From Gnetum montanum (lineage: Eukaryota; Streptophyta; Gnetopsida; Gnetales; Gnetaceae), in NCBI GenBank assembly GCA_015680685.1, contig MNCI01021396.1:438606-502605 (forward strand): DNA of 64,000 nucleotides, read 5' to 3'. Numbering within the stretch: position 1 is the stretch's first letter; every line of letters starts with the position of its first letter. The notes below the pieces were generated by a model. That model had not been told where the DNA came from, searched no databases, and saw nothing but the letters and a program-made list of their open reading frames with translations. This document shows, piece after piece, positions 46,031-59,200 of this stretch. A program made the translations under genes and the position numbers.

Positions 46031-49000
46031 ATGGAAATCCATCATGATCTCTCCATGCCTTTAGCCCTAGCAGGTCCACATGGCAAGCTCGCAAGACAAC
46101 TAAACCCAGACCCAATCGACTAGGGGTCAACCATAGCTAGCACCATAGAAACCTTAGAAACATCCCCAAACTGGCCCGAGCATCTAGTCTAAACCGTAGA
46201 CTTGGAGGTTAGGGATGTGATTGAGGATTCTCTCATTGAGACACCTGTGACATGTCCAAGGGAGAAGTGAAAAAGTTAAATCTTAGCTCCCTCCTAGACG
46301 CGCAGACATGAAAACATAAGCAAGATTCTACAAGACAACATCAAAGTCTTCACATGGTTGTACAGTGATATGTTGGGTTTAGATCTAAGGCTGATATAGC
46401 ACAACATCGTCCTAGACCAGCAAATGAAGGCAGTCAAGCAGAAGGCTCGAAAAGTCAAACCAGAAATCACACTAGCTAGAAGGGACAAAATCACCAAGCT
46501 ATACCAAGCTGGTTTCATCCACACAGTTGACTATTTGGAATGGGTATCCAATATTATTGTGGTTTCTAAGAAAATGGGAGGAATACAAATTTTCATAGAC
46601 TTCTGGGATCTGAACAAGGAAATGATCAAAGATGATTTACCACTTTCAAGCATCAATCAACTCATTGACACTACGGCTGGTCATGCTCTGTTATCCTTCA
46701 TGGATGGCTTTTCTGGCTTAAACCAAATTCGCATCAACCCGAAACATTATCTAGCAACAACCTTTATGACCTCGTGGGGAACCTTCTGTTACACCATGAT
46801 GCCTTTTGGGCTGAAGAATGCTAGAGTAACCTACCAGCGAGCCATGACCTACATCTTTAGTGACTACATCCTAGAAACATTAAATGACTATGTGGATGAT
46901 TTAGCAATCAAGTCCAAGAAGGCAACTGATCACCCATGTGATCTAGGGGTAGTCCTTAAATGTTGTCAAATGCATGATCTATGCCTTAATCCTAAGAAGT
47001 GTGTCTTCAGTGTGAAAACTGGATGCATGTTAGGGTTCATGGTATCAAAGGCTAGAATAAGGGTGGACCTTGACAAAGTCAAGGCCATCATCAACCTGGC
47101 ACCCCCTAAAAACCTTAAGGAGTTACGTGGCTTGCAAGGTAGGGTATAGTTCATCCAAAGGTTTATAGCAAAGTTGAATGACAAGTTACAACTCATGCAA
47201 CATCTTCTAAAGAAAGGGGTTAACTTCGAGTGGACAACCCAATGTCAAAAATCTTTCGACAACTTGAAGGAAGAGCATTCACACCTCCCAACTGTGCATC
47301 CATCACAAAGGGATAAGCCTTTCTTCATCTACCTTGCCACCTCTGACACATTTATCACAACACTGCTTTGTTAGAAATGAGACAACAGATTTGAGATACC
47401 AGTGTACTACCTAAGTCATGCATCAATAGCACATGAGGCAAAATACAACAAAGTAGAGAGGAATTACCTTGCCTTAGTGTTTGCGTTGAAAAAGTGGAGG
47501 CACTATCTATTTCGTAGTGCATTCAACATCATTTGCAAAAGAAACATACTCCAGGCTATCACTAACAACCTATATGAAAGTAGTAGGATAGCCCAATGGA
47601 AAGCAATAACTATAGAATTCAACCTACACTATGTAAGCCAATTGTCAACCAAGGGTCAAGCCATAGCAACACAACTTACAGCCTCACCCATTGATGACCA
47701 TGCAACCATAGATCACAAATTCCCATATGAGCATATTGACACTATCAACATCATTCCATCACGTCTAGAAGCTACTTTACACTTTGACAGTGCTTCAACC
47801 TCATGAGGAGGTAGTGCAGGTGCCATCATTATGTTTCCCTCTAGGGAAATGCACCCGTTTGCTTATCGTTTTGCGTTCCCCTGCACCAACAATGTGGCAG
47901 AGTATGAGGGGCTACTTAGAGGCCTCTAAGCTGCCCAAACACTATGCATATAACACTTGAAAATCTACTATGATTCACAACTAGTTTTGAATCAAATCAT
48001 CGGGGTCTACACATGCAAAGCTACACACCTGCAACCCTACTGCGACGTAGCAAAAAGCATGCTTAAGCAATTTGCAACTACAGATGTGCAACATGTGCCA
48101 CGTAACGAGAACACTGTGGTAGGTGCCTTAGCCAGTCTTGCATTAAACATTGCACTACACTCATTCACAAGTTTACCAATTGCGATTGTCGAATGTACTG
48201 AGCCTATCACTCAGGCAAGACACGTGGCCTCTATCAGTGCCACGAATACCCAGAAGTGGTATGCTAACATTAAAGCCTACCTACAACATGGTGAACCTCC
48301 ACATGGATTGACATCTACTTAGAGAGATGTAATATGAAAGTGTGCCTAGAAACATATGCTCATGGATAATGACGCCCTATGTCAACGCTCCTACAATGGG
48401 ATATTGCTAGCATGCATGGGTGGGGAGTAGGTGTAGAAGGTAATTAATGAAGTGCATGAGGGACTATGTGGCAGACACATAGCACCTATGGCTATGGCTA
48501 TGAAAATTAGATGCCTAGGGTACTACTAGCCCCACATGGAGTGTGATTGCCTTTCAAAAGTCAAGACATGTGACACATGCCAAAGATACGTAAATCTCAT
48601 ACACGTCTCACCTACGAACCTACACCTAATGGAAATCACATGGCCTTTCCAATGATATGGATGAGACCTCATAGGACCTATCACACCTAAATCCTCCATA
48701 GGGCATAGCTTCATTATCACTACCACTGAGTATTTTACTAAGTGGATGGAAGCCGTGCCCCTCAGGAAAACAACATCTCAACAAATCTACCATTTCATCT
48801 TGGACAACATCGTGACAAGGTTTAGGCTTCCAATGGTCATTGTAACCAAAAATGGGCCATAATTCAGCAGTACAGAAACCCGAACCTTCTATAGCAACCT
48901 AGGCATCAAGCAATCATTCTCCTCCTTGTACTACCCATAGGAAAATGGATAGGTGGAGGCTACAAATAAGTCCATCATCAACTTGCTAAAGCGGATGCTT

Positions 49001-49500
49001 GGCAACAACAAGAGGCGGTGGCATGAGCAAATCCTCTATGTTCTATGGGCCTACAAAATAACATGTAGAACTCCAACAAGTAAGACTCCTTATAGCCTTG
49101 TTTATGGATCTGAAGCTATGTTTCCTCTTAAGTTGCAGGTACCATCACTCTGGATGATCCTCTCAGATGTCGTAAGCGAAGCCCAGAACAACAAGTCGTA
49201 GATCATCAACCTTGACTCAATAGAGGATGAGTGCGCGCAGATGCTGTGACGCATAGAGCACTACTAGAGCAAGTAGCAGCAAAAGCACTATGCAGACCTA
49301 CATCCACAACCATTACAAAAGGGAGACCTCATCCTCAAGGCTATTCGTGAGCATGTGAGAAAATTATCAGCCAACTAGGAGGGCCCTTACATGGTCACTA
49401 AAGCCTTCGAAAATGGATCCTTCAAGCTGGCAAACATGGATGACAACGAGTTCTCCAACCCAGTGAATCACTCGTACCTCAATCCATACTACATTTGTAG
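46031..49500 (+). pseudogene. Element E pol: RT, RNase H, second RNase H, integrase
   Basis: Starts near 'MEIHHDLSMPLALAGPHGKL'. RT (46424-47149) has 'SFMDGFSGLNQI', 'MPFGLKNARVTYQR' and 'YVDDLAIKS'. RNase H (to about 47650) has 'ALVFALKKWRHYLF'. The second RNase H (47770-48130) has 'LHFDSAST', 'NNVAEYEGL', 'YYDSQLVLNQI' and 'ENTVVGALA', in which the last Asp is Gly. Integrase has an intact 'KTCDTCQ', then 'WDLIGPI', 'VTKNGP' (second catalytic Asp replaced by Lys) and 'VEATNKS' with Glu kept. The GPY/F end is 'EGPYMVTKAFENGSFKLANM'. More than twenty stops occur, many of them TAG or TAA where element A has Gln. Confidence 0.92.
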
Positions 49501-49518
49501 CATGAAGACAACAAGCAG

Positions 49519-49870
49519 TGTCCGCAATGACATTAAACTAGTAGCAATGAGTGTCGTCCGCTACAATGATAAACTAGCAATGGCACCAACAACTGTCCGC
49601 TACGATGTTAAACTAGCAACAACATCAAGCATCATCTACAACGATGTTAAACTAGTAAAAATGAGCAACATCTGCTACAACATTGAACTGGTAGTAACCG
49701 TCCACTACAACGTAAAACTGGCACAGCTAGTCCACTATGACTATAAACTAGTACAACACGTCCACCATGACATTAAACTAGCATGTAGAGTCTATTGGGA
49801 TCTTAAACCAACATAGCAGTTTGCTGGGACCCTAAACCATCACATGGTCTACCAAGACCTTAAATTGGTT
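49519..49870 (-). repeat. Hairpin minisatellite after pol (element E)
   Basis: About nine units. TGTC-CGCAAT-GACA at 49519-49532, AGTC-CACTAT-GACT at 49729-49742 and GGTC-TACCAA-GACC at 49846-49859 show three different closed stems. It corresponds to 7919-8290 in A. Confidence 0.78.
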
Positions 49871-50924
49871 TCGTGCCATGTCCCTAGCATGCATATATGT
49901 CAAGTACACATCGAATGAGCATGCAGAGTGCCAATGTGGGTGTGGGATGTTACAGCTCCAGAACGCGGTTCATGATGCTCTGGGAACACGATCTAGAATG
50001 CATGCAACACCACCACCTTTGGCATTGTGTTGACCCTCCAGAAATGTCGTATGACATCACACCAACCCTTCATACCTATTTCCACCATGGCCTAGTGCCC
50101 TAACAATAGTTCCTCAGCTAGTGCCTACTACTGGAGTTCTAGCAGTATTGTAGCCCAGCCATGATATTGTCATCCTCTAGCCCCCTGCCAACGCCTCGAC
50201 TCAAACAAAGTTTAGCTATGTGATAGCTGATCTTATAGTTTAACTAAGAATGCATGCCTTTGGTAGGGATTCTAGAGCATCTACACTCACGATAGCTCCC
50301 ACTGCCATCGACACTAGCTCCACTGCAACGATGCTACCAAGGCCATTGGTGGCCTTCTTGCTTTGGACACCGTGCACCAGCATGGGTGTCCAAGAACTTG
50401 AAAAATGTCTATAGTAAGCAAGACCTTTCGCCCTCGCTTCACATCATGGTTATTTCGCTCTTCATCATGCCTACAAGGTGTGGCCGAAGGTAAGTCTAGC
50501 CATAGTAGCAGGTGCTACGACATCGCAAAGTGAGTGCCTTGACTAGCTTGACTACTTTAGAGTGCAAATTCCATGACATGCATAATGCAGCTCGCTCCAT
50601 GGAAAGCATTTGTAGGCAGGTCAAAATCATTCGCGGATGTAACGTAGCTCATCCTACAAATGAAACACATGTCCTACATGAGGTCGAAGGTCAGAGTAAA
50701 GATGAAAATGCGAACAAGTCCCTCATGAGCACTCCGATGAGGGACTTTGCTAAACATCATCTTTGCTCTTTGCCTGGAGACTAATGCAACACTCTCAAGC
50801 ATAGCCAAGTGACGTCTTGACACTCACCAAGCAACAACATTAGCATTGTGCCTTTCATGGTGTTTCATTTTCTTTTTCAAAGTCTCTCAAGCCCATCCTC
50901 TAGACATAGACAAAGAGGGGCCAA
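49871..50924 (+). other. 3' non-coding region and polypurine tract of element E
   Basis: No coding content resembling a protein. It ends in CAAAGAGGGGCCAA (50911-50924), the polypurine tract, directly before the LTR. Confidence 0.7.
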
Positions 50925-52454
50925 TGAAACACCCCAAAATTTGAAGGCATTCCTACTTCACCAAACCTTTGCAATTCGTGCAGCATTACGGTAGTTCTTT
51001 AGGAGATGGATGTTCTGATTTTTAGACTGTCCACTTCAACAAGTTTTCTAAGTCAAGAAGTCTTGCTACGCTATTCTGCGTAGTGTAGAAAACTTCAGAA
51101 GATGTTTGCAGAAGCACAGTTCTATGCTATGCTATGCTACGCAGCGTAGCAAAAGCTAGACGATCAGTCCCCTCACCCGACTTCAAGTCCTTCAACAATG
51201 TCTCCTTCTTTTAGAAAGCGGCAAACTTGGCAAAATCAAGTCATGTTTGCTACTATGATGCAAGGTTTAGTGAGTTGTAGCAATTCTGTAGAAGTGATAG
51301 AAGGCATCTCAAAGGGTGGGATCAACAAGTTTGCAAGTTTTGTAGTGCAAAAGACAAAGTTTGCAGATTGGCAACGTTTTTTGCGACTAAGGACAGCTGC
51401 TACGCTATGATACGCTACATAGCATAGCATAGCATAGTAAATCTATGATAAATAGTTAGCACACTCCAAAGGTTTCCAACACATGTAGTAGGACACAACG
51501 CAACTATCTCGCTTCAAATTGGAGGCTACGCTACACTATGCTGCGTAGCGTAGCACAGTGTAACAAAATGCTATGCCAAACATGCTACGCTACAAAGCAT
51601 AGAAAAATGTGGCAAGTGGTTATGTGACATTAATGCACCTTACCTAATTACACTATTACTTTGACAACGTAATTATAGCATGGCAGGCTCATAGTTATGG
51701 CATGGAAGGCTCGCCCAACAGTCATGGAGGCACATGTAGCATGGACAAGTCAGCATAGGCCCAAGGCATGTGGCATTCAAACCAAACCTTTTGCATGCCC
51801 TTGGTACTATAAATACCCCAATGAGTGATGCTTAAAGACTCTCTGGCTTTTTTGTTTCTCTTGGGCTTTTTCTCTCTCAGGGGTCTTCTCTCTCTCTCTC
51901 TCTGGTTTTCTCTAGACTTTTTCTCCTGGCAAGCAAGATAACACTGTAACCTCGAGCATTGTAAGCTTTCTATTTGACATTGCAAACAATTAGCATTCTT
52001 TTTTGGCATTCTATTCTGCTCTTCTCTACCACCTTGATAGTACTTCGCATTGTTGACGACTGAGCCCACGTTCAAGCGAACAACCATCTCGCTCTACACG
52101 ACTTTGTTACTCTCGAGATCTCTGCACTTCCCAGTGCTATGCAACTGATTTTATTTATCTTGAAAAAGTGAGGTTATATCTTCAAAGTGGTGCATTTTTC
52201 TAACTACATTTTACATGATCTATTGTTTACTATTTCATTTTACATTGTCTTCCTATCTTTTTTTAGTTACATTTTAAGCATTTTTTTCAAATAACATGTT
52301 GCAAAAGGTTATATAGACACTGACTAGGTCCCTGTCTGATCAACCAGACTATTCAGGGCACCCCATTTCTATTCCATCCAGCATGGCCCTCCCATGGAAA
52401 CGGGGTCGAGACTACCAACGGTCGATAGCCCGTCAGCATTTTTTCCAGTCACCA
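50925..52454 (+). repeat. 3' LTR of element E
   Basis: A 1530-bp LTR, starting TGAAACACC and ending near CAGTCACCA, set by comparison with the reverse complement of the A and C LTRs. TATAAATA is at 51808-51815. Downstream is a pyrimidine tract (51837-51925) with a CT run of about 18 bp. Palindromic words of the type 'gctacgcagcgtagc' lie at 51060-51160 and 51400-51610. There is no partner LTR in the window. The right end is placed by alignment; no target duplication can be checked. Confidence 0.8.
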
Positions 52455-53723
52455 ATGTTTTTGGTTTCTACAGGCTTATGGAGGTTAAAAATGCCTTTTG
52501 GAATGCCAAACATGATATTTTGATATTTATGGGGGGTGTACACCTTTCTACACTGACAAACCTATGTAATATGGTAAGCCAGCTAGGAAACATCAAAGCT
52601 AGTATGGAAGAGTGCAAGAGGTGGATCTCACCTACTCCTAGCATGGAGAAAGGGATAAGTCAATTTGGAGGGGTCTGACCTTCACCCCAAGAATTAGTCT
52701 CTCATCCCCCTTTGGGTTTGACACCTCCTCCCCATCATGGGAGCTACATGACCAAGATTTTGACATCAACTCTGGCTAGGATCTTGCATGCCAGTGTGGA
52801 AGGTCTAACCCTAACATTTATCTCTCATCTTCCTTATCATTGATACTCTTTCCCTAATGTGGAGGATTTAGCTAGCATGGAGGGATCAACCACTATGGAT
52901 GCATGGGGGTGGATCTCACCTATCCTTTCTAAATATGGTAATAATTTTTAGCAATTTGGCAACCAACTTTCAGCCAATCTATCAACCATTTGTAGCCAAT
53001 TTCTAGCCCAAATCATGGAACAAATTCTATAAAATTCAAACCTTGGTACCATTTCAATGTTCCACACTTTTCCACACCTTGGTCATTTGCATATGTTAAG
53101 CATTTGACATCCAAGGGCTCTTGCTTCTTAGTAGAAACATAGCTTTTTGGGGCCTGATAGCATGGAACCATTATAAACCTATTACCTCTTTTGGAATCTA
53201 TGAGCATAGAATATCAACATTACCTCCCTACAATCTCCAACTCATAGTGTGGAACATCTTGATAGCCTCTATCCTTCATGTATCCCAACCCCAATAGTGA
53301 TCCAAGAGGTCAATTTGGAATAGTAGTAGAGAAGGTTTGAAAATATCAATAGTTGTTAAGCATTTGGGTCATGAAGTAGATTCTATCTTCTTCAACAAAC
53401 TTGGAACCCCTACCCAAGTGAAATCCCCTCTTCTCTTCTACAAGTACTTTTATACATATTTCTAAACTCATTATTTTTTTAATTAATAAAGTTTATAGTT
53501 TCAGTTTTTGTGCAATTTGCATTCATTATGGGTTTCAGATTTGCAAACTTTTTACATTTGTTTACACCCCCATTTTGCACCTTCCTAAGTTCTTAGGTGA
53601 TCTATTAGACTACCTAGGGTATCTTGAATTCCATTTTTTCTTAGAGACCCTAGGGATTCTAGGTTAAGGGTTCTTATGGCTGAGAATCCTTGGTTTCTCT
53701 AGTGGTCAAGAGTTTTTATAGTA
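52455..53723 (+). repeat. 5' LTR region of element D
   Basis: 53160-53723 is homologous to the inverse of 37533-38092 (element B LTR), sharing 'attctatcttcttcaa', 'aattaataaagtttatag' and 'cttaggtgatctattaga'. The LTR ends near 53723. 52455-53160 has no counterpart in B, whose LTR is truncated; it contains 'gtggatctcacctat' repeats and may be LTR or flanking DNA. Its left boundary is unclear. Confidence 0.55.
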
Positions 53724-53789
53724 ATAGGAGTAGTAAATGACTTCTCCAGCTACAATATTTATTACTTAGAGCCCTAATCATTAAGCCAA

Positions 53790-54480
53790 GCCTTCTTGCA
53801 AACTAAGAATGTTGAGGAGGTAGCTAAGGCTAGTAATAACCTAGCCTTTGTGGCCTATAAAAATAAATATGCAAAGAGGAATAATAATAAAACTAGGCAA
53901 GAACATATGATCATGGATACAGTGAAAAAAAAAGTCAAAATAAGTAGGAAGACAAGGATTACCATCATGAAACACATCATCTAACTCATCAAAACCATCC
54001 ACTTCCTATGCCCAAAATAAACTAGGATCAAACTTTGGATGGAAGAATAGATTGAAGTACACTAAGTTATTGATGAAGCCCTCTAAACTATTGGAACAAT
54101 TTCTTAAAGGCAAGCATACACAATATAAGTAGATATCTGAGGAGGCACATAAGCGACATGATCTCCTTTGTGACATAGCTAGAGACCCAATGATAGTAAC
54201 TAAGGATGATCCAAATCTACCAAAGTATTTTAATCTAGATAGGTTTTTCCATTATAATGAAATGGTTGTTCATGACACCAATTTTTGCATAGCATTAGAG
54301 GATGACCTCTAGAAGATGATAGATCATGGGAAGTTAGCATTGAATAAGCCCAACTCTCGCAACACCAACAAGAACTTCTATACTATAGCCTCATTCACAA
54401 ATCCAAATGGTCTAATCCTCCTAGGAAACCATTTGTTATTAGAGTACCACTATATCCTTAAAACATAAATCCTAGAGAGC
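53790..54480 (+). pseudogene. Element D gag remnant
   Basis: Contains 'LQTKNVEEVAKASNNLAFVA', matching 'VQVKNIEEVAQNSHDPTYLA' of element A gag, then 'KPSKLLEQFLKGKHTQYK' and 'LDRFFHYNEMVVHDTNFC'. The knuckle has lost its first Cys. The preceding matrix and capsid parts are absent. 54481-55019 is a broken linker with no clear features. Confidence 0.75.
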
Positions 54481-55019
54481 CTTTTATCACATGGGTATCA
54501 CCTTTTCTAGCCCCTAAGAATATTTTCATCATATGTGTTCCACCTTTAGTGGAATCAACATCACAACCAAGACCATGAGTTGCTAATCCTCAAAATCCTA
54601 AGGAATCATTTGTTATCTAGGTCCCTCCACCTTTGACAAGTGAAACCATGATAAACCCTGATTAAAGCTCACCTATAATGTCCAACAATTTAATAATAAG
54701 AAATGAATCATTATCAAAACGATGACAAAGAAAACTTGTCACCAAACCAATAATTAAGCCCACTAAAGGTGGCCAACAACAAAAGGCTTTAAAATTAACT
54801 AACTTACTGAGGTTTACACCAAGACCAACTACATCCATGAATAAGGAGCCCAAGGCACATACATCAAAACCTAAGCCACAAACTCTAGGAAGGATAGAGG
54901 AAGTTAAGAACACTAAGGCTAAAACATAATATGTCATGGGAAAGAGTTTCCTTATAACAATGTAGTAAGCCAAAAGGTCATTAAAATAAAATAACACATC
55001 ACCAATCTTGTATGAATTG

Positions 55020-55650
55020 GTCATGACCTCTCCTACTCATAGGGATGCACTAGCCCAAGTGTTGACTTTTATTCTTGTGAAAAGAACCATGCATACTAAT
55101 AGAGAGTTAATCAACTTTATCATTAAGAAAGCTTCACTTGGGAAAAATGAGCATCAACCCAAGCTCAAATCTCATGATAGTGAGATGAATATTGACTCTT
55201 GAAATGGAAAAGTGCTATCTGATCCTCTCCTCATTACTATAGGTATTGGTAGGTACAAGGTTCTTTGTGTTCATGTAGAAGATGATGTGACAACTAATGT
55301 GATACCATTTTCCATTGTTGAAAAACTATTCTTAACCAAGAATAACCAAGAAACCACTACCTTAGCACCTAAATCATTCAATAGGTCATGAGTAGTGGTG
55401 TGAGGTTCTATCTCTTTTGATTTTGTAGTTGGTGAGCAATTCCCTACATTCACCAACTTCTCAGTGGTTGAAGAAACACCTAACTTTAACTATATCCTAG
55501 GAATGACACGGTTAGCAAAGTTTCATGCAATCTCATGTCCTATGCATCAAGAGATTCACTTGCCCTAAGAGGGTGGTAAAATTGTCATTCATAGGAATAA
55601 TGTGTTACTATATTTGGTTAATTATGTCAACATTGATTGAGGTTTAGAGG
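55020..55650 (+). pseudogene. Element D protease remnant
   Basis: Reads 'LVMTSPTHRDALAQVLTFIL', then 'VHVEDDVTTNVIPFSIVEKL' (active-site loop degraded to E-D-D) and 'FNYILGMTRLAKFHAISCP'. Several stops are present. It is followed at 55980-56050 by two units of 'aaggcctaaaactagcaa', the remnant of the hairpin array. Confidence 0.75.
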
Positions 55651-56279
55651 TGGAGTTTCAAGAGATAGCTGTTGATACTTAGACTAGGACCACTGACAAC
55701 AAGGATAATAATAATGTTAACAATATAAAATTTGTAACATGGGATGGTCAATGAAAATCCATACATCTTACCATGTTGAACAAGAGAGATGGTGATCAAA
55801 AGATCATGACAAAGGTACTCATTGATCTATTGAAGATCAACCAAAAAGTTCATAGTAAATGTCTTATCCCTTCTTTGGTTAATGGTCAATTATTTACCTT
55901 TGTGATGTTATATCATGTTTCGATATTGGCTCTAGTATTATATGCTCTTTTGAGAGCATCCCATACTTGCTAGTCAAGTATGGACCTTGATTGACTAAGG
56001 CCTAAAACTAGCAACATTATGATCTACCAAGGTCTAAAATTGGTAAATTAGTGGCCTCTATTCCTTTTATCTATTTTATATTTATAATGTGACCTAATAC
56101 ACCTTGTCTTACCTCTTTGAATTTCATGGTCAAAGTTTTCTTAGTAACTTTGCATTTTATAGTCATTTTAACTGGTAGTCTTTTACACTAAAAATTAAAA
56201 AAAAAATAGAAAAATGTAAAACATTAAAAGTGATCAAAAATTATCATCATTCACAACAAAAACTAGTGTAAAAATTTTC

Positions 56280-59200
56280 CACCACAATTTATATTGACTC
56301 ATACTTTAAACATAGTTTAGGATGATTAACAAAGCTTATATATTGCCCAACATATTTATATCATACATGTGGCTTCACACTAGCTTCCTTGTGTCCAAAT
56401 AATTCAAAGATTTATTGGTGAAAGCCCAAAGACCTAGGTCATAACATATGCCCAATATTTGTCCATTTTTAGCCTCTAAAAGCTAAATTTAGGCCTTAAA
56501 ATCTAGGTAGACTTAGGAACTACATTGGCCAATGCAGTGTCATCATAGTTGCTCATACAAGTGGATTTTCACTAGCTTCCTTGAATCTAAATGAATTAAA
56601 AATTAACTAGTGGAAGTCTAGAGGCCTAGTACATAAAATAAGCTTAGGATCTGGTCACCTTTTAGTGACTAAAAGATAAATTCAGGCCTTGATAGTTGGG
56701 CAAACTAATGACTACATTGGCTAGTGAAGTTGCTTATACAGGGGATTTTAACTAGCTTCCTTGAGTCCAAATGACTCAAACATTAATTGGTGGAAGCCTA
56801 AAGACCTAGGGCATGACATACACCTAATATTTATCCATTTTTCAACCTCTAAAAATTGAATTTAGGTCTTAAAAGCTATGTAGACTAAGGAAGTATCTTG
56901 ACCAGTATAGTTCTTGTTTAGTTACCTCATAAAAATATAATAATAAGTCATAAAGATATCAATTTCACCTTCAAACTCATCATCCAAGTTCCAAACCCTA
57001 GAAAGAATCTCTAGAAACTCTGGAACTTCATAAAATTAATAAAAGATGAAAAAATTCATTTGTCATGGATGAACTATGCTGGTAGGCATCCTAATTACAT
57101 TGGCCAACATAGTCCCAATCTAGTTAACATGCATTTAGTTATCAAATACCTCAAATGACCTTAAAACTAAAATTTCCTAATATTTACACTTGCTCAAAGC
57201 CTTTGGTGATCCTGAAATGTCAAATTGTAGAGCAAAAAAAAGTTAAATCCCACTCCCAGCTTGGAACTATGTTGGGGATAATCCCAACTACACTAGCTAG
57301 TGTAGCCTAGTGTATCTTGTTGGAGTTTGAACATCAAATGCCAAAAACGTTCTTAAAAGTAACATATCATAGCATTTACAACTTTCTAGAGTCTTTGTGA
57401 CTCTAAATTTCCAAAGAATGAAACAAAAATAAGTAAAAACTCACCTTAACCTTAGAGCTACACTAGGCATGATCTCAACTACACTGGCCAACTTAGTTTT
57501 AGAGTAGTTAATTGAAAAAACTTTGAAATTAGGCCACTAACATGTTGAATTGACTTCCCAATGCATCATCCTAATCCTATAACCTTGATGTAGCCTCTAG
57601 AGTTCACTAAACCCTATACATTAAGTTGAAAATGGCTGAAACTTATCATACACCCCACACCTAGGCTGGGACTACATTGGGGCAATGCTTAGGAAACCAT
57701 AAAAATTAATCATTTTGAGTCTAAACCCTAACTATAAACATTAGTAATTGAAAAACCACAATAATCTATTTAATAAATCATAAAATTTCACTAAAAATCA
57801 AGATATATTACATGACTACACTATAGTAGGCTTGGACTACACTGACTAGCGTAGTCCCAACATAGTCATGATTTTAGAATGATTTGACTAGTGATGTAAC
57901 ACTTCAAATAGCCCAAAATGTGACTTGGAAACCCAAAACCTTGTTTAATCTTACCTAGTTATAATTTGACCTCATTTTAACCTTGGAAATGCTAGGTTTC
58001 CTTCATCGATGCTAAGGCTAGGCTCAACTATGTTGGTCAACATAGTCCAAGTAGGGAATGGTGATTTCAACATCCAAAAAACCTCCAAAATCAACCATCC
58101 TAAGCCAAAATCCTAGCTAGGAACACTAGTAACTCCAAGAACCCAAGGACGTAGTCAATTAACCATAGAAATGAATCAAAGGCCAAGATTCACATCATAC
58201 TATGTTGAGGCAGGCCATGCCTACCCTAGTTAGCATACTCCTAACGTAGTCATGATTTTGGATTGGTTTGGCTAGTACCATGACATCAAAAATGACCTAA
58301 TATTTGACTTGAGAAATCCATAGCATTGTTTAACATTTCCTTGTCACAACTTCACCTTGTTTTAACCATAAGAAAACCAAATTCCATAAATCTATGCCAA
58401 GATAGCCTTCTAAAGCAACTATGTTGGCCTCTTGGTGTAGAAAAGTTGATCTACACTAGGGATGGAAGTGGTAGAAGCTAGGATGTATGTAAATATCAAA
58501 TCCAACGTGTTGAATCTTGAGAGTGATGGAGAGAGAATGATTTGTGCAAAATTGTTTCTTGAAAATCACTCCTAACCTTATGCACCCACTTGGAAATCCT
58601 TGGTTTTTCAAAACACTCATCCAAGTTCCATTAAACTCAATGATCATAATTGGTAAGTATAACTATGCTAGGTGAGTGAGAAACTGATGCATAAAAAATT
58701 TCAAATTCAAGGTGGATCCCACAAAATGCCTAGAAAGAAAGCCAATGAAAATCCTAGCACACTTGGATTTTTAGTTTCCTAGGATGGCCACACTAGGTTT
58801 CAAGTATCTAGAAGCCTTGAAATAAATTGTAAAATCCAATTACTACAAAAAATAACCTTCCAACCATCCATAAATTCCATGAAACCTTATTCCCAAAATG
58901 GAAAACTAGGTGTTGATATTGATGGAAACTAGACAACAAAGTAGCTAGAAACTCATATCAAAGCTTACCATTTGTGGCAACTACACTAACCAATGGCCTA
59001 CACTCTCTAGCATAATCATGAGTAGGAAGATTCTTATTAGCATCAACAAAATTCTATTTAACTCTAAAACTATCATACCATATACTAAACCTTAACCAGA
59101 ATCTCCAATAGCTCTAAAATTGCGTGAAATCTTTTAAAACCCATCAAAACCTAATTTTCTTGAATGGACTATGTTGGGGAAGGCCTTAAGTATGCTAGCT

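Larger units (their letters stand above)
38493..52454 (+). mobile_element. Element E: 5'-truncated Tat-type retrotransposon with antisense gene
   Basis: Plus-strand element with gag C-terminal part and protease (38493-40119), hairpin array, antisense gene on the minus strand (45321-40891), second hairpin array, pol (46031-49500), third array, 3' non-coding region, polypurine tract and 3' LTR (50925-52454). The 5' LTR, leader and front of gag are missing. The layout is that of element A in mirror image. All frames are interrupted. Confidence 0.88.
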
